DNA of 64,000 bases from Rhodococcus sovatensis. Its GTDB lineage: Bacteria > Actinomycetota > Actinomycetes > Mycobacteriales > Mycobacteriaceae. The DNA lies in contig NZ_CP147846.1 in assembly GCF_037327425.1 (NCBI RefSeq), positions 3,410,001 to 3,474,000 on the forward strand, read 5' to 3'. The notes beneath the pieces are model-generated. The model ran no database searches. It was not told the origin of the DNA and saw only the letters and a list, made by a program, of their open reading frames with translations. Below, piece after piece: positions 8,119 to 17,333 of this stretch. The position numbers and the translations under genes were made by a program. Every line of letters begins with the position of its first letter. Within the stretch, counting starts at the first letter, position 1.

Positions 8119-9315
8119 CTACGCGACGCCCTCGGCTCGCGCTGCTGCCGCAACTGCGTCCGCAACGGCTGGGGCGACACGAGGATCGAGCGGGCTCGGC
8201 ACAATTTTGTCCGCAGCCAGCTCGTCGCCGAGAACCGAGAGGATTGCCTCGGCAGCGGCGAGTTTCATGCCTTCGGTGATGCGACGTGCGCCGGCGTCGA
8301 GTGCGCCTTTGAACACGCCGGGGAAGGCGAGAACGTTGTTGATCTGATTGGGGAAGTCACTTCGCCCGGTCGCGACGATCGATGCGTACTTGGCAGCCGC
8401 TTCCGGGTGAATCTCGGGATCGGGATTCGACAGCGCGAACACGATGGACCCGGGGGCCATCGACGCGATGTAACTTTCGTCGATCTTGCCCGCCGACACA
8501 CCGAGGAACACGTCTGCGCCCGTCAGCGCATCACCGGCACCACCAGACAGTCCGCGCGGGTTGGTACGCGCAGCGAGCTCAACCTTGACGGAGTTGAGAT
8601 CTCCGCGATCAGCGGAGACGATCCCCTTGGAATCGAGCACGACGACGTCCGGAATTCCCGCGGCGAGAAGAATGTTCGCGCACGCGACGCCTGCAGCACC
8701 GGAGCCGGAGATGACGATCTTCAGACCCGACGTGCTTCGCCCCTGGAACTTCGCGGCGCCGTTGAGCGCGGCGAGGACAACGATGGCCGTCCCGTGCTGG
8801 TCGTCGTGCATGACCGGGCAGTCGAGTGCCTCGATGACGCGTCGCTCGATCTCGAAGCAACGCGGAGCCGAGATGTCCTCGAGATTGACGGCTCCGAAGC
8901 TGTACCGCAACCGCACGATGGTATCCACGATCTCGTCGACATCTTGGGTGTCGAGCACGATGGGAATCGAGTTGAGGCCGGCGAAGTTCTTGAACAGCGC
9001 AGCTTTGCCTTCCATGACAGGAAGGGATGCGCGCGGCCCGATGTCGCCGAGTCCGAGCACCGCCGAGCCGTCCGTGATGACGGCGACGAGCCGGTCGGTC
9101 CACGTGTACTGCTTGGCGAGTGAAGCGTCCTGCGCGATAGCTCGGCTCACCTGTGCGACGCCCGGCGTGTAGGCGATCGACAGATCACGCTGAGTTTCGA
9201 GTGGTGCTGTCAGTTCGACGGACAGCTTGCCACCGACGTGTCCGAGGAAAATCTCCTCGTCGGTGATGGCGGCCAGATCGGCGGTGGTATTTGTCGGTTC
9301 GGTCACGATTGTCAC
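8119..9315 (-). CDS. NAD(P)-dependent malic enzyme
   Basis: A 398-residue malic enzyme of the short bacterial type, converting malate to pyruvate and CO2 with reduction of NAD(P). Features seen are YTPGVA near the N-terminus, the active-site Lys region around PVMEGKAALF, the divalent-metal segment and a Rossmann loop GSGAAG. The GTG at 9315 is preceded by a GGGGG ribosome site about 9 nt upstream. An ATG at 9336 in the same frame has a poorer site and would add seven residues. It is monocistronic, between two terminator regions. It supplies pyruvate and reducing power at the C4/C3 node. Confidence 0.88.
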   Translation of the reverse strand: MTIVTEPTNTTADLAAITDEEIFLGHVGGKLSVELTAPLETQRDLSIAYTPGVAQVSRAIAQDASLAKQYTWTDRLVAVITDGSAVLGLGDIGPRASLPVMEGKAALFKNFAGLNSIPIVLDTQDVDEIVDTIVRLRYSFGAVNLEDISAPRCFEIERRVIEALDCPVMHDDQHGTAIVVLAALNGAAKFQGRSTSGLKIVISGSGAAGVACANILLAAGIPDVVVLDSKGIVSADRGDLNSVKVELAARTNPRGLSGGAGDALTGADVFLGVSAGKIDESYIASMAPGSIVFALSNPDPEIHPEAAAKYASIVATGRSDFPNQINNVLAFPGVFKGALDAGARRITEGMKLAAAEAILSVLGDELAADKIVPSPLDPRVAPAVADAVAAAARAEGVA

Positions 9316-9548
9316 GTTATAGCCCCCAGGAAACATTCCGATGACGCACCGGCAGGTAATTCGAAGTAGATGTCTCCGGAGCGCGCCCTTAGTGGCTGCG
9401 TCTGCCGTGAAATCACATAATCGCGTGAGGCGGGTGAGCCGTCACATTCGAGCCTGGCGCTGTGGCGTCCGAGGCTGCACTAGTCGCTAAGTGTGCCACC
9501 GGAACAGCGAAACGCGCAAACGTCATCCCCACCCCCACCTTCCCACCC

Positions 9549-9809
9549 TTATCCCCACCATTGTGTCCACAGCAGAACGCCGGCGACGACGAAGACCGAC
9601 AGGGAGGCCAGAGCCGACACTGCTCGACGCCGGTGGTCGGCGAAGTGCTGGATCACGATCGCCACGATCGCAGCACCGAGGTGCGCGGCTACGGATACCG
9701 TCCCAGGTCCGGGGAAGCCGCGCTGGCTTCCGAGATACTGTGCCCCGACAACGACGAGCGCAAGTACGACGAGACCTGCGGTGACGGCCCCACTCAAACC
9801 CCGTAGCAA
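9549..9809 (-). CDS. Small membrane protein of unknown function
   Basis: This 86-residue frame starts at a TTG at 9809, 8 nt after a perfect AGGAGG (9823-9818) that overlaps the marC stop. It has three hydrophobic stretches separated by a short loop (GSQRGFPGPG) and a basic turn (HHRRR-like, HFADHRRRA). The good ribosome site and the coupling to marC make it a credible gene. I do not recognise the family. It may assist MarC or be an unrelated small membrane protein. Confidence 0.6.
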   Translation of the reverse strand: MLRGLSGAVTAGLVVLALVVVGAQYLGSQRGFPGPGTVSVAAHLGAAIVAIVIQHFADHRRRAVSALASLSVFVVAGVLLWTQWWG

Positions 9810-9813
9810 ACCG

Positions 9814-10428
9814 TCAGCCTCCTGTGATGAATCCGCGGACGGAGTCCGCAATGAGCTGGACCGCGATCGCGGCCAACAGTAGACCCGCGATTCGGGCGAG
9901 CAGGGTGATGCCACCTTCGCCCAGGATGCGAATCAACACTGTCGAGAACCTGAGAACGAGGAAGAACACAAGGTGGATCGTCACGATTGCGAGTGCGACG
10001 GCGACAAGAGAACCCGTGTGGCCGTCGGCTTGGCTGACGTAGACGATGACGGCAGCGATCGCACCGGGGCCGGCCATCAGCGGGGTGCCGAGCGGGACGA
10101 GAGCGACATTGACGTCTTCGGCCTCGGACCCACCACCCGCTCCACGTCCCGTCAGCAACGACAGCGCGATGATGAGCAGCAACAGTCCACCCGCACCCTG
10201 CAGTGCGGGGATGCCGATGTGCAGGTAATTCAGGATCGCCTGACCGCCGATCGCGAACACCGAGATGACCGTCAGTGATACCGCTGGCGCCTGCCATGCG
10301 GCCCGGTTCCGCTCTTCCTTGCTCTTTCGGCCGACGAGCGAGAGGAACACCGGTATTGCGCCCGGCGGGTCCATGATCACGAACAGCGTGATCAGCACGG
10401 TCAGGTACAGCGTCGTGTCGAAGCTCAC
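9814..10428 (-). CDS. MarC-family integral membrane protein
   Basis: A 204-residue protein with six hydrophobic segments matching the MarC/UPF0056 family, including the N-terminal LFVIMDPPGAIPVFLSL pattern and the internal PLGTPLMAGPGAIAAVIV pattern. The family's transport role is unsettled; the old link to multiple antibiotic resistance was not supported. Its ATG overlaps the stop of the upstream PHP-domain gene by 4 bp, and the small membrane protein follows. Confidence 0.85.
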   Translation of the reverse strand: MSFDTTLYLTVLITLFVIMDPPGAIPVFLSLVGRKSKEERNRAAWQAPAVSLTVISVFAIGGQAILNYLHIGIPALQGAGGLLLLIIALSLLTGRGAGGGSEAEDVNVALVPLGTPLMAGPGAIAAVIVYVSQADGHTGSLVAVALAIVTIHLVFFLVLRFSTVLIRILGEGGITLLARIAGLLLAAIAVQLIADSVRGFITGG

Positions 10429-11288
10429 GTCGGGCTCGACACAGAGGCTGGTACACCCGTTGCCGCAGCCAAGATCCGCTCGTACTGCTCGACGTCGGTG
10501 GTGTGCTCACCGAGCCGCAGGTGTTTGTTCCCACCGTGGTAATCCGAGGATCCGGTGGCGATCAGATCGAGCTCGTCGGCGAGGTCGCGCATGAATCGAG
10601 TGTCCGCTGGGTTGTGGTCGGCATGGTCGACTTCGACGCCGTTCAGACCGTGTCCGACGAGTTCGCGAATGTGCTGCGGGTCCAGCAGCCTGCCCCGAGT
10701 ACGAGCGCGAGCATGCGCAACGACACTCACTCCACCGGCAATGCGGATCATCTCGATCGCACGATCGAGCGGGGTGTCCACCTTCGCCACGTAGTACGGG
10801 CTTTCCGTTGCCAGGTAGCTGTCGAATGCCTCCTGCACACTGCCGACGGCACCGATGTCGACAAGGGCCCGAGCGAGGTGTGGCCGTCCGGCGGACTCCC
10901 CCGTCGCGGCCAGGATCTCGTCGGGAACGATTTCGGGATGATCGACGGCGAGCAACTCCGCCATCGATCGGATTCGGCCCGTCCGTTCGGTACGCAGCCG
11001 CTCGAGTTCCACCGCGAACACCTCGTCCGTCGGGTCGAAGAGATAGGCGAGCAGATGGACCGGCACCGGGTCACCGTCCACGCCGCGGCCGACGCACGAC
11101 ATCTCCATCCCGCGCACGACGGTGAGCCCCGCGGGGGCCGCTCGAACGGCGTCGTCCCACCCTGCTGTGGTGTCGTGATCGGTGATGGCCACAACATCCA
11201 AGCCTGCCCTGTGAGCGGCACGCACCAGCTCCTCTGGGCTGTCCGTGCCGTCGGAGACCGAGGAGTGGGTGTGGAGGTCGATGAGCAC
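10425..11288 (-). CDS. PHP-domain phosphoesterase
   Basis: A 287-residue PHP protein, probably a 3',5'-nucleoside bisphosphate phosphatase or RNase AM-like enzyme. The metal-binding motifs are LHTHS (5-9), SDGTD, ITDHDT (35-40) and later GGVSVVAHARA and SSDYHGG. I place the start at the GTG at 11288, because PHP proteins of this type begin a few residues before DLHTHS. The frame stays open further upstream but would run into the divergent corA promoter. marC follows with a 4-bp overlap. Confidence 0.82.
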   Translation of the reverse strand: MLIDLHTHSSVSDGTDSPEELVRAAHRAGLDVVAITDHDTTAGWDDAVRAAPAGLTVVRGMEMSCVGRGVDGDPVPVHLLAYLFDPTDEVFAVELERLRTERTGRIRSMAELLAVDHPEIVPDEILAATGESAGRPHLARALVDIGAVGSVQEAFDSYLATESPYYVAKVDTPLDRAIEMIRIAGGVSVVAHARARTRGRLLDPQHIRELVGHGLNGVEVDHADHNPADTRFMRDLADELDLIATGSSDYHGGNKHLRLGEHTTDVEQYERILAAATGVPASVSSPT

Positions 11289-11346
11289 GAGAGCCAGTGT
11301 CTCAGGCTCACCGAACTGTTCGTATCGCAGGCGTACGATTCGCGCC

Positions 11347-12444
11347 ATGCCGTCTCTTCCACCGAGGCCGTCGCTGCCGTCACTGCACTCGCTTCGCCCG
11401 TCGAACCGCGGACACGCCGCCGGACCGAAGGTCCCCGTCCCCACCGCTCGCGCCATCGTCGACTGCGCCGTCTACGTCGATGGCGTCAGACTGCCGGGCA
11501 AGTACACACATTCCGCCGCGATCGGCGAGGTACGTAAGCGCGGCGAGGGATTCGTCTGGCTCGGGCTGCACGCCCCGGACGAAGGTCAGATGAATGGGGT
11601 CGCCGAGTGTTACGGCCTACACGAGCTGATGGTCGAGGACGCCGTCCACGCTCATCAGCGCCCGAAACTCGAACGGTACGACGACGTCGCATTCCTCGTG
11701 CTGCGGACCGTCAGTTACGTCGAGCACGAATCGGTGACGACAGCCAACGAAATCGTCGAGAGCGGTGAGATCATGGTGTTCCTCGCCCGCGACTTCGTCA
11801 TCACCGTCCGACACGGCGAGCACTCCGGCCTGGCGGGTGTGCGCCACCGATTGGAGGCGAACACCGAACGCTTGGCCCTCGGCCCCTCCGCAGTTCTGCA
11901 TGCCGTCGCCGACCACGTCGTCGACGAGTACCTCGCGGTGACGGGTTCGATCGAACGGGACGTCGACGTCATGGAGGAAGAGGTGTTCTCCCCCAACCAC
12001 CACGTGCCGATCGAGAACATCTACCTGCTCAAGCGCGAGGTCGTCGAGCTTCGACGGTCGGTGACGCCGCTGTCGACGCCGCTCAACCAGCTGGTGCAGG
12101 GCGCAGACACTCCGATCCCCAAGGCCGTGCGGCGCTACCTACGGGACGTGCAGGACCATCACACGACGGTCGCTGAACGCGTCGCAGAGTTCGACGAAGT
12201 ACTCAGCTCGCTCGTCGACGCAGCGCTGGCGCGCGTGACGATGCAGCAGAACATGGACATGAGAAAGATCTCGGCGTGGGTTGCGATCGCGGCGGTGCCG
12301 ACGATGGTCGCGGGAATCTACGGGATGAACTTCGACAACATCCCCGAGCTGCACTGGCAGTACGGCTATTACATCGTCGTCGGGATCGTGGCGTCGGTGT
12401 GCATCGGTTTGTTCGCCACGTTCCGGCGCAACAACTGGCTCTAG
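11347..12444 (+). CDS. corA: CorA-type magnesium/cobalt channel
   Basis: A 365-residue CorA family channel. The large N-terminal cytoplasmic domain is followed by two C-terminal membrane helices, with the diagnostic GMN pore motif at 326-328 (YGMNFDN). It forms a pentamer that lets Mg2+ enter. The ATG at 11347 is chosen over an upstream frame start that would overlap the divergent PHP gene. An ortholog (Rv1239c) lies next to sugC in M. tuberculosis; here it is displaced by about 5 kb. Its TAG stop overlaps the stop of the convergent SUFU gene. Confidence 0.88.
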   Translation: MPSLPPRPSLPSLHSLRPSNRGHAAGPKVPVPTARAIVDCAVYVDGVRLPGKYTHSAAIGEVRKRGEGFVWLGLHAPDEGQMNGVAECYGLHELMVEDAVHAHQRPKLERYDDVAFLVLRTVSYVEHESVTTANEIVESGEIMVFLARDFVITVRHGEHSGLAGVRHRLEANTERLALGPSAVLHAVADHVVDEYLAVTGSIERDVDVMEEEVFSPNHHVPIENIYLLKREVVELRRSVTPLSTPLNQLVQGADTPIPKAVRRYLRDVQDHHTTVAERVAEFDEVLSSLVDAALARVTMQQNMDMRKISAWVAIAAVPTMVAGIYGMNFDNIPELHWQYGYYIVVGIVASVCIGLFATFRRNNWL

Positions 12445-13049
12445 AGGTTCACCGCGGACCTGCTCGGGTCCCTGACATCGATGCCGGCTTCGTTCCATGC
12501 TTCGCGGAGAGCGTCGGCACCGCGTAGCCGCACCCACGCCGCTTCGGTGCCCGTGATCGGCACGACCTGCAAGAATTTGACCGGGTCGGCCGGCTCGGGC
12601 AACTGTAGATCGGGAATGTCACTGTCACCGAGCAGCACAGCGGTGAACGGCGAACCCACCCACAGCGGCTCACCCAGATCGAGCAACGCATCGCCGACCA
12701 GAACGACACCCTCGACCGCAGGTGATGCGGCCAGTACGGCCAATTTCGTGTGCACTCCCGACGCGACTCCGGCGCCACCGTGCAGTGTCAGGATCAGCTC
12801 AGCGCGCGGTCCTCTGGACTGATCGGCCACCATCTCGTTGGGATCCGCCATCGGATGGCGGGAGCAGCCGAGCGTGACGTATCGGACCAAGTCTTCCTCG
12901 CCCGCCGTGAATCGAAGCACGTCGAGCGGCTCCAGCCCGAGAAAAGTCACCGACGCCGACGAGGGGTTCTCGTCCCCGATCTCGGCGATCAGATGCGCCC
13001 GGACCCGAGCAATTACACTGCCGATGACACTGTCGCTCACGAAGTCCAT
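12441..13049 (-). CDS. Suppressor-of-fused (SUFU) domain protein
   Basis: A 202-residue protein matching the bacterial SUFU-domain family (pattern ...FTAGEEDLVRYVTLGCSRHPM... and a C-terminal FLQVVPITGTEAAWVR). Function in bacteria is unknown, and it is often linked to polymorphic-toxin immunity, though no toxin gene is next to it here. The ATG at 13049 is chosen because the frame upstream lies inside the divergent phosphoesterase gene. Its stop shares the CTAG tetranucleotide with the corA stop. Confidence 0.75.
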   Translation of the reverse strand: MDFVSDSVIGSVIARVRAHLIAEIGDENPSSASVTFLGLEPLDVLRFTAGEEDLVRYVTLGCSRHPMADPNEMVADQSRGPRAELILTLHGGAGVASGVHTKLAVLAASPAVEGVVLVGDALLDLGEPLWVGSPFTAVLLGDSDIPDLQLPEPADPVKFLQVVPITGTEAAWVRLRGADALREAWNEAGIDVRDPSRSAVNL

Positions 13050-13082
13050 CCAACACCACCGTCGCCCGGTAGCGTCGTCCGA

Positions 13083-13799
13083 GTGGTCTCTGTCCTTGCT
13101 GTCGCCGACGAAACGATCGAAAGCCTGTGGAGTTCCCAGGTCCGATCCTTGGACGTGGACCTCATCCTCGGTGCGGGGGATCTTCCGTTCGACTACATCG
13201 AGTATCTGACTGATGCGCTGAACGCACCCTGTGTGTTCGTTCCCGGCAATCACGACGCGGACCTGACGGGCTACTCCGCCGGCCGCGCAGGATGGATGCG
13301 CGCGGGCCTACCGAGCACATGGCCTGGCCCCGTCGGGGCTGTCAACGCGGACCGCAAGATCGTGACCGCTGCCGGACTCAGGATTGCGGGTCTCGGCGGT
13401 TCGATCCGGTACAACGGTGGACCGAATCAGTGGACGCAGCGGCAACAACGCCGACGCGCCCGCACGCTGACTCGCACCAAGAACTGGGCCGAGAAAGTCC
13501 GTGGGGACCGACGAGGCGTCGATGTGTTGCTGACACACAGCCCTCCGTTCGGCGTCGGCGACGACACCGATCCGGCTCATATCGGGTTCGAGTGCCTGGA
13601 CGACGTCGTCCGGTCATTGGGCCCTCAGGTTCACCTGCACGGCCATATCCATCCGCACGGCCGGACACCTGAGGATTTCGAGTTGTACGGATCGGCCGTC
13701 ATCAATACCGTCGGCTACACACTTCTTCAGATCGAACCCGGCGGAGGCGACCGGGACGTCACTGCTCCCACCATCCTGAGGCGACGCCATGGCACGTGA
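13083..13799 (+). CDS. Metallophosphoesterase, calcineurin-like
   Basis: A 238-residue phosphoesterase. It has GDLP (32-35), GNHD (55-58), LTHSPP and HGHIHPHG, the metal-ligand blocks of the calcineurin-like superfamily. The first block, usually DxH near the N-terminus, is VADET here, so one metal ligand pair is altered. The GTG at 13083 follows the divergent SUFU start by 33 bp. The 3' end overlaps the ParB-like gene by 11 bp, so the two are probably co-translated. Substrate unknown. Confidence 0.78.
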   Translation: MVSVLAVADETIESLWSSQVRSLDVDLILGAGDLPFDYIEYLTDALNAPCVFVPGNHDADLTGYSAGRAGWMRAGLPSTWPGPVGAVNADRKIVTAAGLRIAGLGGSIRYNGGPNQWTQRQQRRRARTLTRTKNWAEKVRGDRRGVDVLLTHSPPFGVGDDTDPAHIGFECLDDVVRSLGPQVHLHGHIHPHGRTPEDFELYGSAVINTVGYTLLQIEPGGGDRDVTAPTILRRRHGT

Positions 13800-14652
13800 C
13801 ACCGGCTTTCCCGTAGCCGACGCGGAAAACGACTTCACCCGTCAGCGCCGTCGCGCCGATATCGCACGCCTCGTAGGCTGGCTCCGTCGCCAACCGGACG
13901 ACGTCAACACGATCCTGCCGTTCGACGAGGTAGTCGCAGCCCTCGGCAAAGTCGGCGAGCGGCAGTTGGGTGTGCAGGTGATCCGCGTCGACTCGATCGT
14001 CGGAAGTGTCGACCGCACAAGGGATTTCGATAGGTTCTTCCGGCCCACATCGGCTCGTATCCGCGAACGGTGGCAGCGACTGGCGGCTGCACAGCGGCGC
14101 GGCGAGGCGATGCCGCCGATCCAGGTCTATCGCATCGGGTCGATGCATTTCGTGCTCGACGGCCACCACCGCGTGTCGATTGCTTTTGCCATGCATCGCG
14201 CAACGATCGACGCACTCGTCACCGAGATCATCACCCGCATCTCCCCCGAGGGAATCACCCGCAGGGGTGATCTACTGATCAAGGATCATCGGCGGATCTT
14301 CCTGTCCCGAGTCCCCCTCGTCGGCAAGGCTCGGGAAGCGGTCACGGTGACGGATCCGTTCGACTACGCCGAGCTCAGCGAGAGCGTCGAGGCATGGGGC
14401 TTCCGATTGATGCAGGAGTTGTGCGAGTTCGTCGATCGCGCAACGGTTGCCCGGCGCTGGTTCGGCGAGGAATTCCTGCCCGTCGTCAGGATGGTGCGTG
14501 CCGCCGACATCCTCGAAGGACAGACCGATGCCGAGGCATACCTGTGGATGATCCGCGAGCGCTATCGCCTTGTCCGCGAACATGTCTGGAACGACGAGAT
14601 CGTCTCGGAACTGAGGGAACGCGCCCGCACTACACGACCTCGGCGAACGTGA
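13789..14652 (+). CDS. ParB/sulfiredoxin-fold protein of unknown function
   Basis: A 287-residue protein whose middle part (about 105-145, PPIQVYRIGSMHFVLDGHHR) matches the ParB N-terminal/sulfiredoxin nuclease-like fold, with DGHHR as the conserved core. No helix-turn-helix for parS binding is evident, so it is not a partition ParB. The start ATG is inside the end of the phosphoesterase gene, and its own 3' end overlaps the convergent AlkZ-like gene by 23 bp. A nucleotide-binding or nuclease role is possible but unproven. Confidence 0.65.
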   Translation: MARDTGFPVADAENDFTRQRRRADIARLVGWLRRQPDDVNTILPFDEVVAALGKVGERQLGVQVIRVDSIVGSVDRTRDFDRFFRPTSARIRERWQRLAAAQRRGEAMPPIQVYRIGSMHFVLDGHHRVSIAFAMHRATIDALVTEIITRISPEGITRRGDLLIKDHRRIFLSRVPLVGKAREAVTVTDPFDYAELSESVEAWGFRLMQELCEFVDRATVARRWFGEEFLPVVRMVRAADILEGQTDAEAYLWMIRERYRLVREHVWNDEIVSELRERARTTRPRRT

Positions 14653-15745
14653 CCTCGTGCTCGGCAGCGGCGGGAGCGGCGAACTTCGACATACGACGGG
14701 CTTCCGCCGCGACGGTCGCCTGATGCGCTTTCGACAACCGCCGGTACGGGACAACGGTTATCAGTGATCGAGCCTTCTCCCGTGTCAGCTTCACTTCGCC
14801 CGCGACCTGTCCGTCGACGAGCACTACTGGCGGAAACACCCCGTTGCGGGTGAACAACTTCGCGCGGGAATCAGCGGTGATCACTCTCGATCGATCGGCG
14901 TGCGACAGCAACAGATTGTCGAAAGCTGCGATGATCCGGACCGGCATTCGCGTATCCAGTTCCGGCCTCGACGCGTCGGGCAGGTCGAACAGTTCGGCAC
15001 CCGACTCCGAGGTGAAGGTGATCAACTGCGGTCGCACGCGCTCCATCACCTCACCCAATCTCGTCAACCCGGACCAGCTCTGGGCGTCGGCGACAGAGGC
15101 CGGGCCGAACGCCGCGAGGTAGCGCAGCAGCATCCTCTCCGGCGAGGGATTCGTCTCGACGTCGACTCCGGTCCATTTCTCCAGCGGCATCAGGCGAACG
15201 TGTCCAGACTTGCCCCACACCGCTCTCGGCGGAACCTGCACCAGCGGAATCAAGTTCCTGACGGCATGCACAAGCGACGACGGTGAGGCGTCGGGAAATC
15301 TCCGCGCAAGGCTCTCTCCGAGTTCGGAGTGCCCTAGCGGACCGTCGGCGAACAACTCTCGTCCGATGACGGCAACCGTCGCAGCGTCGACGCCTGCCAG
15401 CGCCTGCCGGTGCTGGGTATTGGTTCGAAGATCTGCGTCCAGGATCGGTTGCACGAGTGGCCGCAGGAACGCGGCGTCCGCTGCGGTCACCAGATGCACT
15501 GTGCCGCGCATGAGCACGATCCGCACGACCCGCGCATTCTCGATCAACCCAGCCAGTTCCTCGGCACGAAATGCAACGATTCTCGACCACAGTCCGAAAT
15601 ACGGCGGGAACGGTGCCTGAGCCTGCATCCCGAGCAGATGACCGACCATCGACTCGGCCGGCATCTCCGCCCGTTCGAGCAAATGTTGCCGAGCGAGGGT
15701 GGCGACGCCCACAGCGCGGTTGGACAGTGCAGGTGAGCGACCCAT
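14630..15745 (-). CDS. Winged-helix DNA-binding protein, AlkZ/HTH_42 family
   Basis: A 371-residue protein of the HTH_42 family that includes the AlkZ/YcaQ DNA glycosylases. Supporting segments are the N-terminal HLLGMQAQAPFPPYFGLWSR and the following MRGTVHLV. AlkZ enzymes use a QxQ/QxD motif; here GMQAQ gives a Q-A-Q pair that fits. It could unhook crosslinked or alkylated bases, although many actinobacterial paralogs are untested. It is divergent from the MFS gene and convergent with the ParB-like gene. Confidence 0.75.
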   Translation of the reverse strand: MGRSPALSNRAVGVATLARQHLLERAEMPAESMVGHLLGMQAQAPFPPYFGLWSRIVAFRAEELAGLIENARVVRIVLMRGTVHLVTAADAAFLRPLVQPILDADLRTNTQHRQALAGVDAATVAVIGRELFADGPLGHSELGESLARRFPDASPSSLVHAVRNLIPLVQVPPRAVWGKSGHVRLMPLEKWTGVDVETNPSPERMLLRYLAAFGPASVADAQSWSGLTRLGEVMERVRPQLITFTSESGAELFDLPDASRPELDTRMPVRIIAAFDNLLLSHADRSRVITADSRAKLFTRNGVFPPVVLVDGQVAGEVKLTREKARSLITVVPYRRLSKAHQATVAAEARRMSKFAAPAAAEHEVTFAEVV

Positions 15746-15783
15746 TAGCTGCTCCTGGCCTTCCCCGATCGCCGGAAACCTGA

Positions 15784-15817
15784 TAAGTACTTAGATGCGT
15801 ACATCAAATTGTTTGAT
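15784..15817. promoter_or_regulatory. Tandem palindromes in the AlkZ-like/MFS divergent region
   Basis: TAAGTACTTA (15784-15793) is a perfect 10-bp palindrome. ATCAAA (15803-15808) and TTTGAT (15812-15817) form a second inverted repeat with a 3-bp spacer. Both are in the AT-rich 110-bp gap between divergent genes, suggesting operator sites or promoter elements for the exporter. No regulator is adjacent. Confidence 0.4.
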
Positions 15818-15855
15818 TCTTCCCTTCGCTTAGAAATGTAACGAGGTTTTTCGGA

Positions 15856-17316
15856 ATGTCGACCAACGCTCGCGCCGACGAGCTTCGGCCCGGGCGTCTG
15901 CTCCTTCCCGGCCTCTGCTTCGTGGTCATGACCCTTGCCGTACTGCAAACGATGGTCATCCCCATCGTCGGGACCATCGGGTCACAACTCGAGGTCAGTA
16001 CCACCGCCGCCGGCTGGGTTCTCACTGCCAACCTTCTCGCCGCTGTCGTCGCGACGCCCGTCATCGGACGACTTGCGGACCTGCACGGTAAGCGACCGGT
16101 TCTGATTGCGGTGCTCCTCGTCGTCCTCGTCGGATCCCTCCTCGCTGCACTCACCCACTCGCTGCCGCTCTTGCTCGTCGGCCGGGTACTGCAAGGTGTC
16201 TCCTATGCGTTGTTCCCGATCGCGCTGGCTATCCTCCGCGACGAACTGCCGCCGAGAAAACTCGTCGGCGCGATGGCGATCTTGTCCGGCACCCTCGGCG
16301 TCGGCGGCGGCTTCGGGCTCGTCCTGACAGGATTGCTGACCGCCGACGGCGCCGACTACCACCGAGTCTTCTGGCTGACGGTGGCCTTCGTCGTGCTGGC
16401 GATGACACTCGCATGGTTCGGGGTTCCTCTGCGCCCTCGCAACGCGAGAGGGTCAGTGGACTGGTGGGGCGCCATACTGCTCGCAGCGGCGCTGGTGTTG
16501 CTGTTCCTCGCGTTGACCCAGGGCCGATCCTGGGGATGGGGATCAGCTGCGACGCTCGGGTGCGCGCTCGTCGGAGCGGTGGTTCTCGCCCTGTGGTGGA
16601 TCTTCGAGAACCGGATCAAGGAACCCCTCGTCGCACCGAGGATGCTCACTCATGGTCCGCTGCTCGCGACCAACCTCGCAACCGTGTTCGTCGGAATCGG
16701 GATGTTCGTGAACTTTCTCGCGTGCTCGTATTTCGTACAGACGCCCAGGGACATCGCCGGCTACGGGTTCGGTGCGGACGTTCTTTCCGCCAGTGTCGTG
16801 TACCTGCTGCCCGGTGCTGCGACGGGCGTCGTCGTGGCAACTCTGAGCGGCGGACTCATCAGGAGTTACGGCCCACGTCGAGTCCTGATCGCGGGTGGCG
16901 TCATCGGCGCCGCGGGTTTCGTGTTCTTCGCCTTCTTCCACTCCGTCACCTGGCAGGTGATCGTTGCGTCAGCGGTGATCAACATCTTCGTTTCCCTGGC
17001 CTTCGCCGCCATTCCCAATCTGCTGATGGCCGAAGTATCTGCCGCCGACACCGGTGTCGCGAACAGCGTCAATTCCATCGTGCGAACCGTCGGAACCTCG
17101 ATTGCAAGCGCCGTCCTGACGACGATGCTCGCCACGTACACCATCGCCGGGACCTCGGTGCCCCGTGAGGCCGTCTACACGGCCGCCTTCGTGGTCGGAG
17201 CCCTCGCATGCGCGATAGTGACGTTGTCCGCCTTGGCGATTCGGGTGCCCACACCCCCTGCCAGCGACCGCACAGCCAAGCCCACAACGGTGCTTTCGAC
17301 CGGTTCCGCAGGATAA
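15856..17316 (+). CDS. MFS multidrug-type exporter (DHA2/EmrB-like)
   Basis: A 486-residue major-facilitator protein with about 14 hydrophobic segments. It carries the loop motif GRLADLHGKRPVL between TM2 and TM3 and a motif-C-like stretch (LSGTLGVGGGFGLVLTGLL) that marks proton-driven exporters. It should efflux drugs or lipophilic compounds. The gene stands alone, with palindromes upstream and a dispersed hairpin repeat just after the stop. Substrate unknown. Confidence 0.85.
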   Translation: MSTNARADELRPGRLLLPGLCFVVMTLAVLQTMVIPIVGTIGSQLEVSTTAAGWVLTANLLAAVVATPVIGRLADLHGKRPVLIAVLLVVLVGSLLAALTHSLPLLLVGRVLQGVSYALFPIALAILRDELPPRKLVGAMAILSGTLGVGGGFGLVLTGLLTADGADYHRVFWLTVAFVVLAMTLAWFGVPLRPRNARGSVDWWGAILLAAALVLLFLALTQGRSWGWGSAATLGCALVGAVVLALWWIFENRIKEPLVAPRMLTHGPLLATNLATVFVGIGMFVNFLACSYFVQTPRDIAGYGFGADVLSASVVYLLPGAATGVVVATLSGGLIRSYGPRRVLIAGGVIGAAGFVFFAFFHSVTWQVIVASAVINIFVSLAFAAIPNLLMAEVSAADTGVANSVNSIVRTVGTSIASAVLTTMLATYTIAGTSVPREAVYTAAFVVGALACAIVTLSALAIRVPTPPASDRTAKPTTVLSTGSAG

Positions 17317-17333
17317 TCCCAGCGCTCCGCGCT

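Noticed and set aside
7984..9123. 379-codon plus-strand frame across the terminator and malic enzyme gene
   Set aside because: It crosses the terminator hairpin and lies opposite a clear malic enzyme; the composition is that of an antisense shadow.
9337..9548. Hidden gene or RNA upstream of malic enzyme
   Set aside because: The region has a C-rich tract and no good ribosome site, stem or conserved frame; it probably holds only the promoter.
12441..13049. SUFU protein as immunity to a nearby polymorphic toxin
   Set aside because: No large secreted toxin, Rhs, or WXG100 gene is in the neighbourhood.
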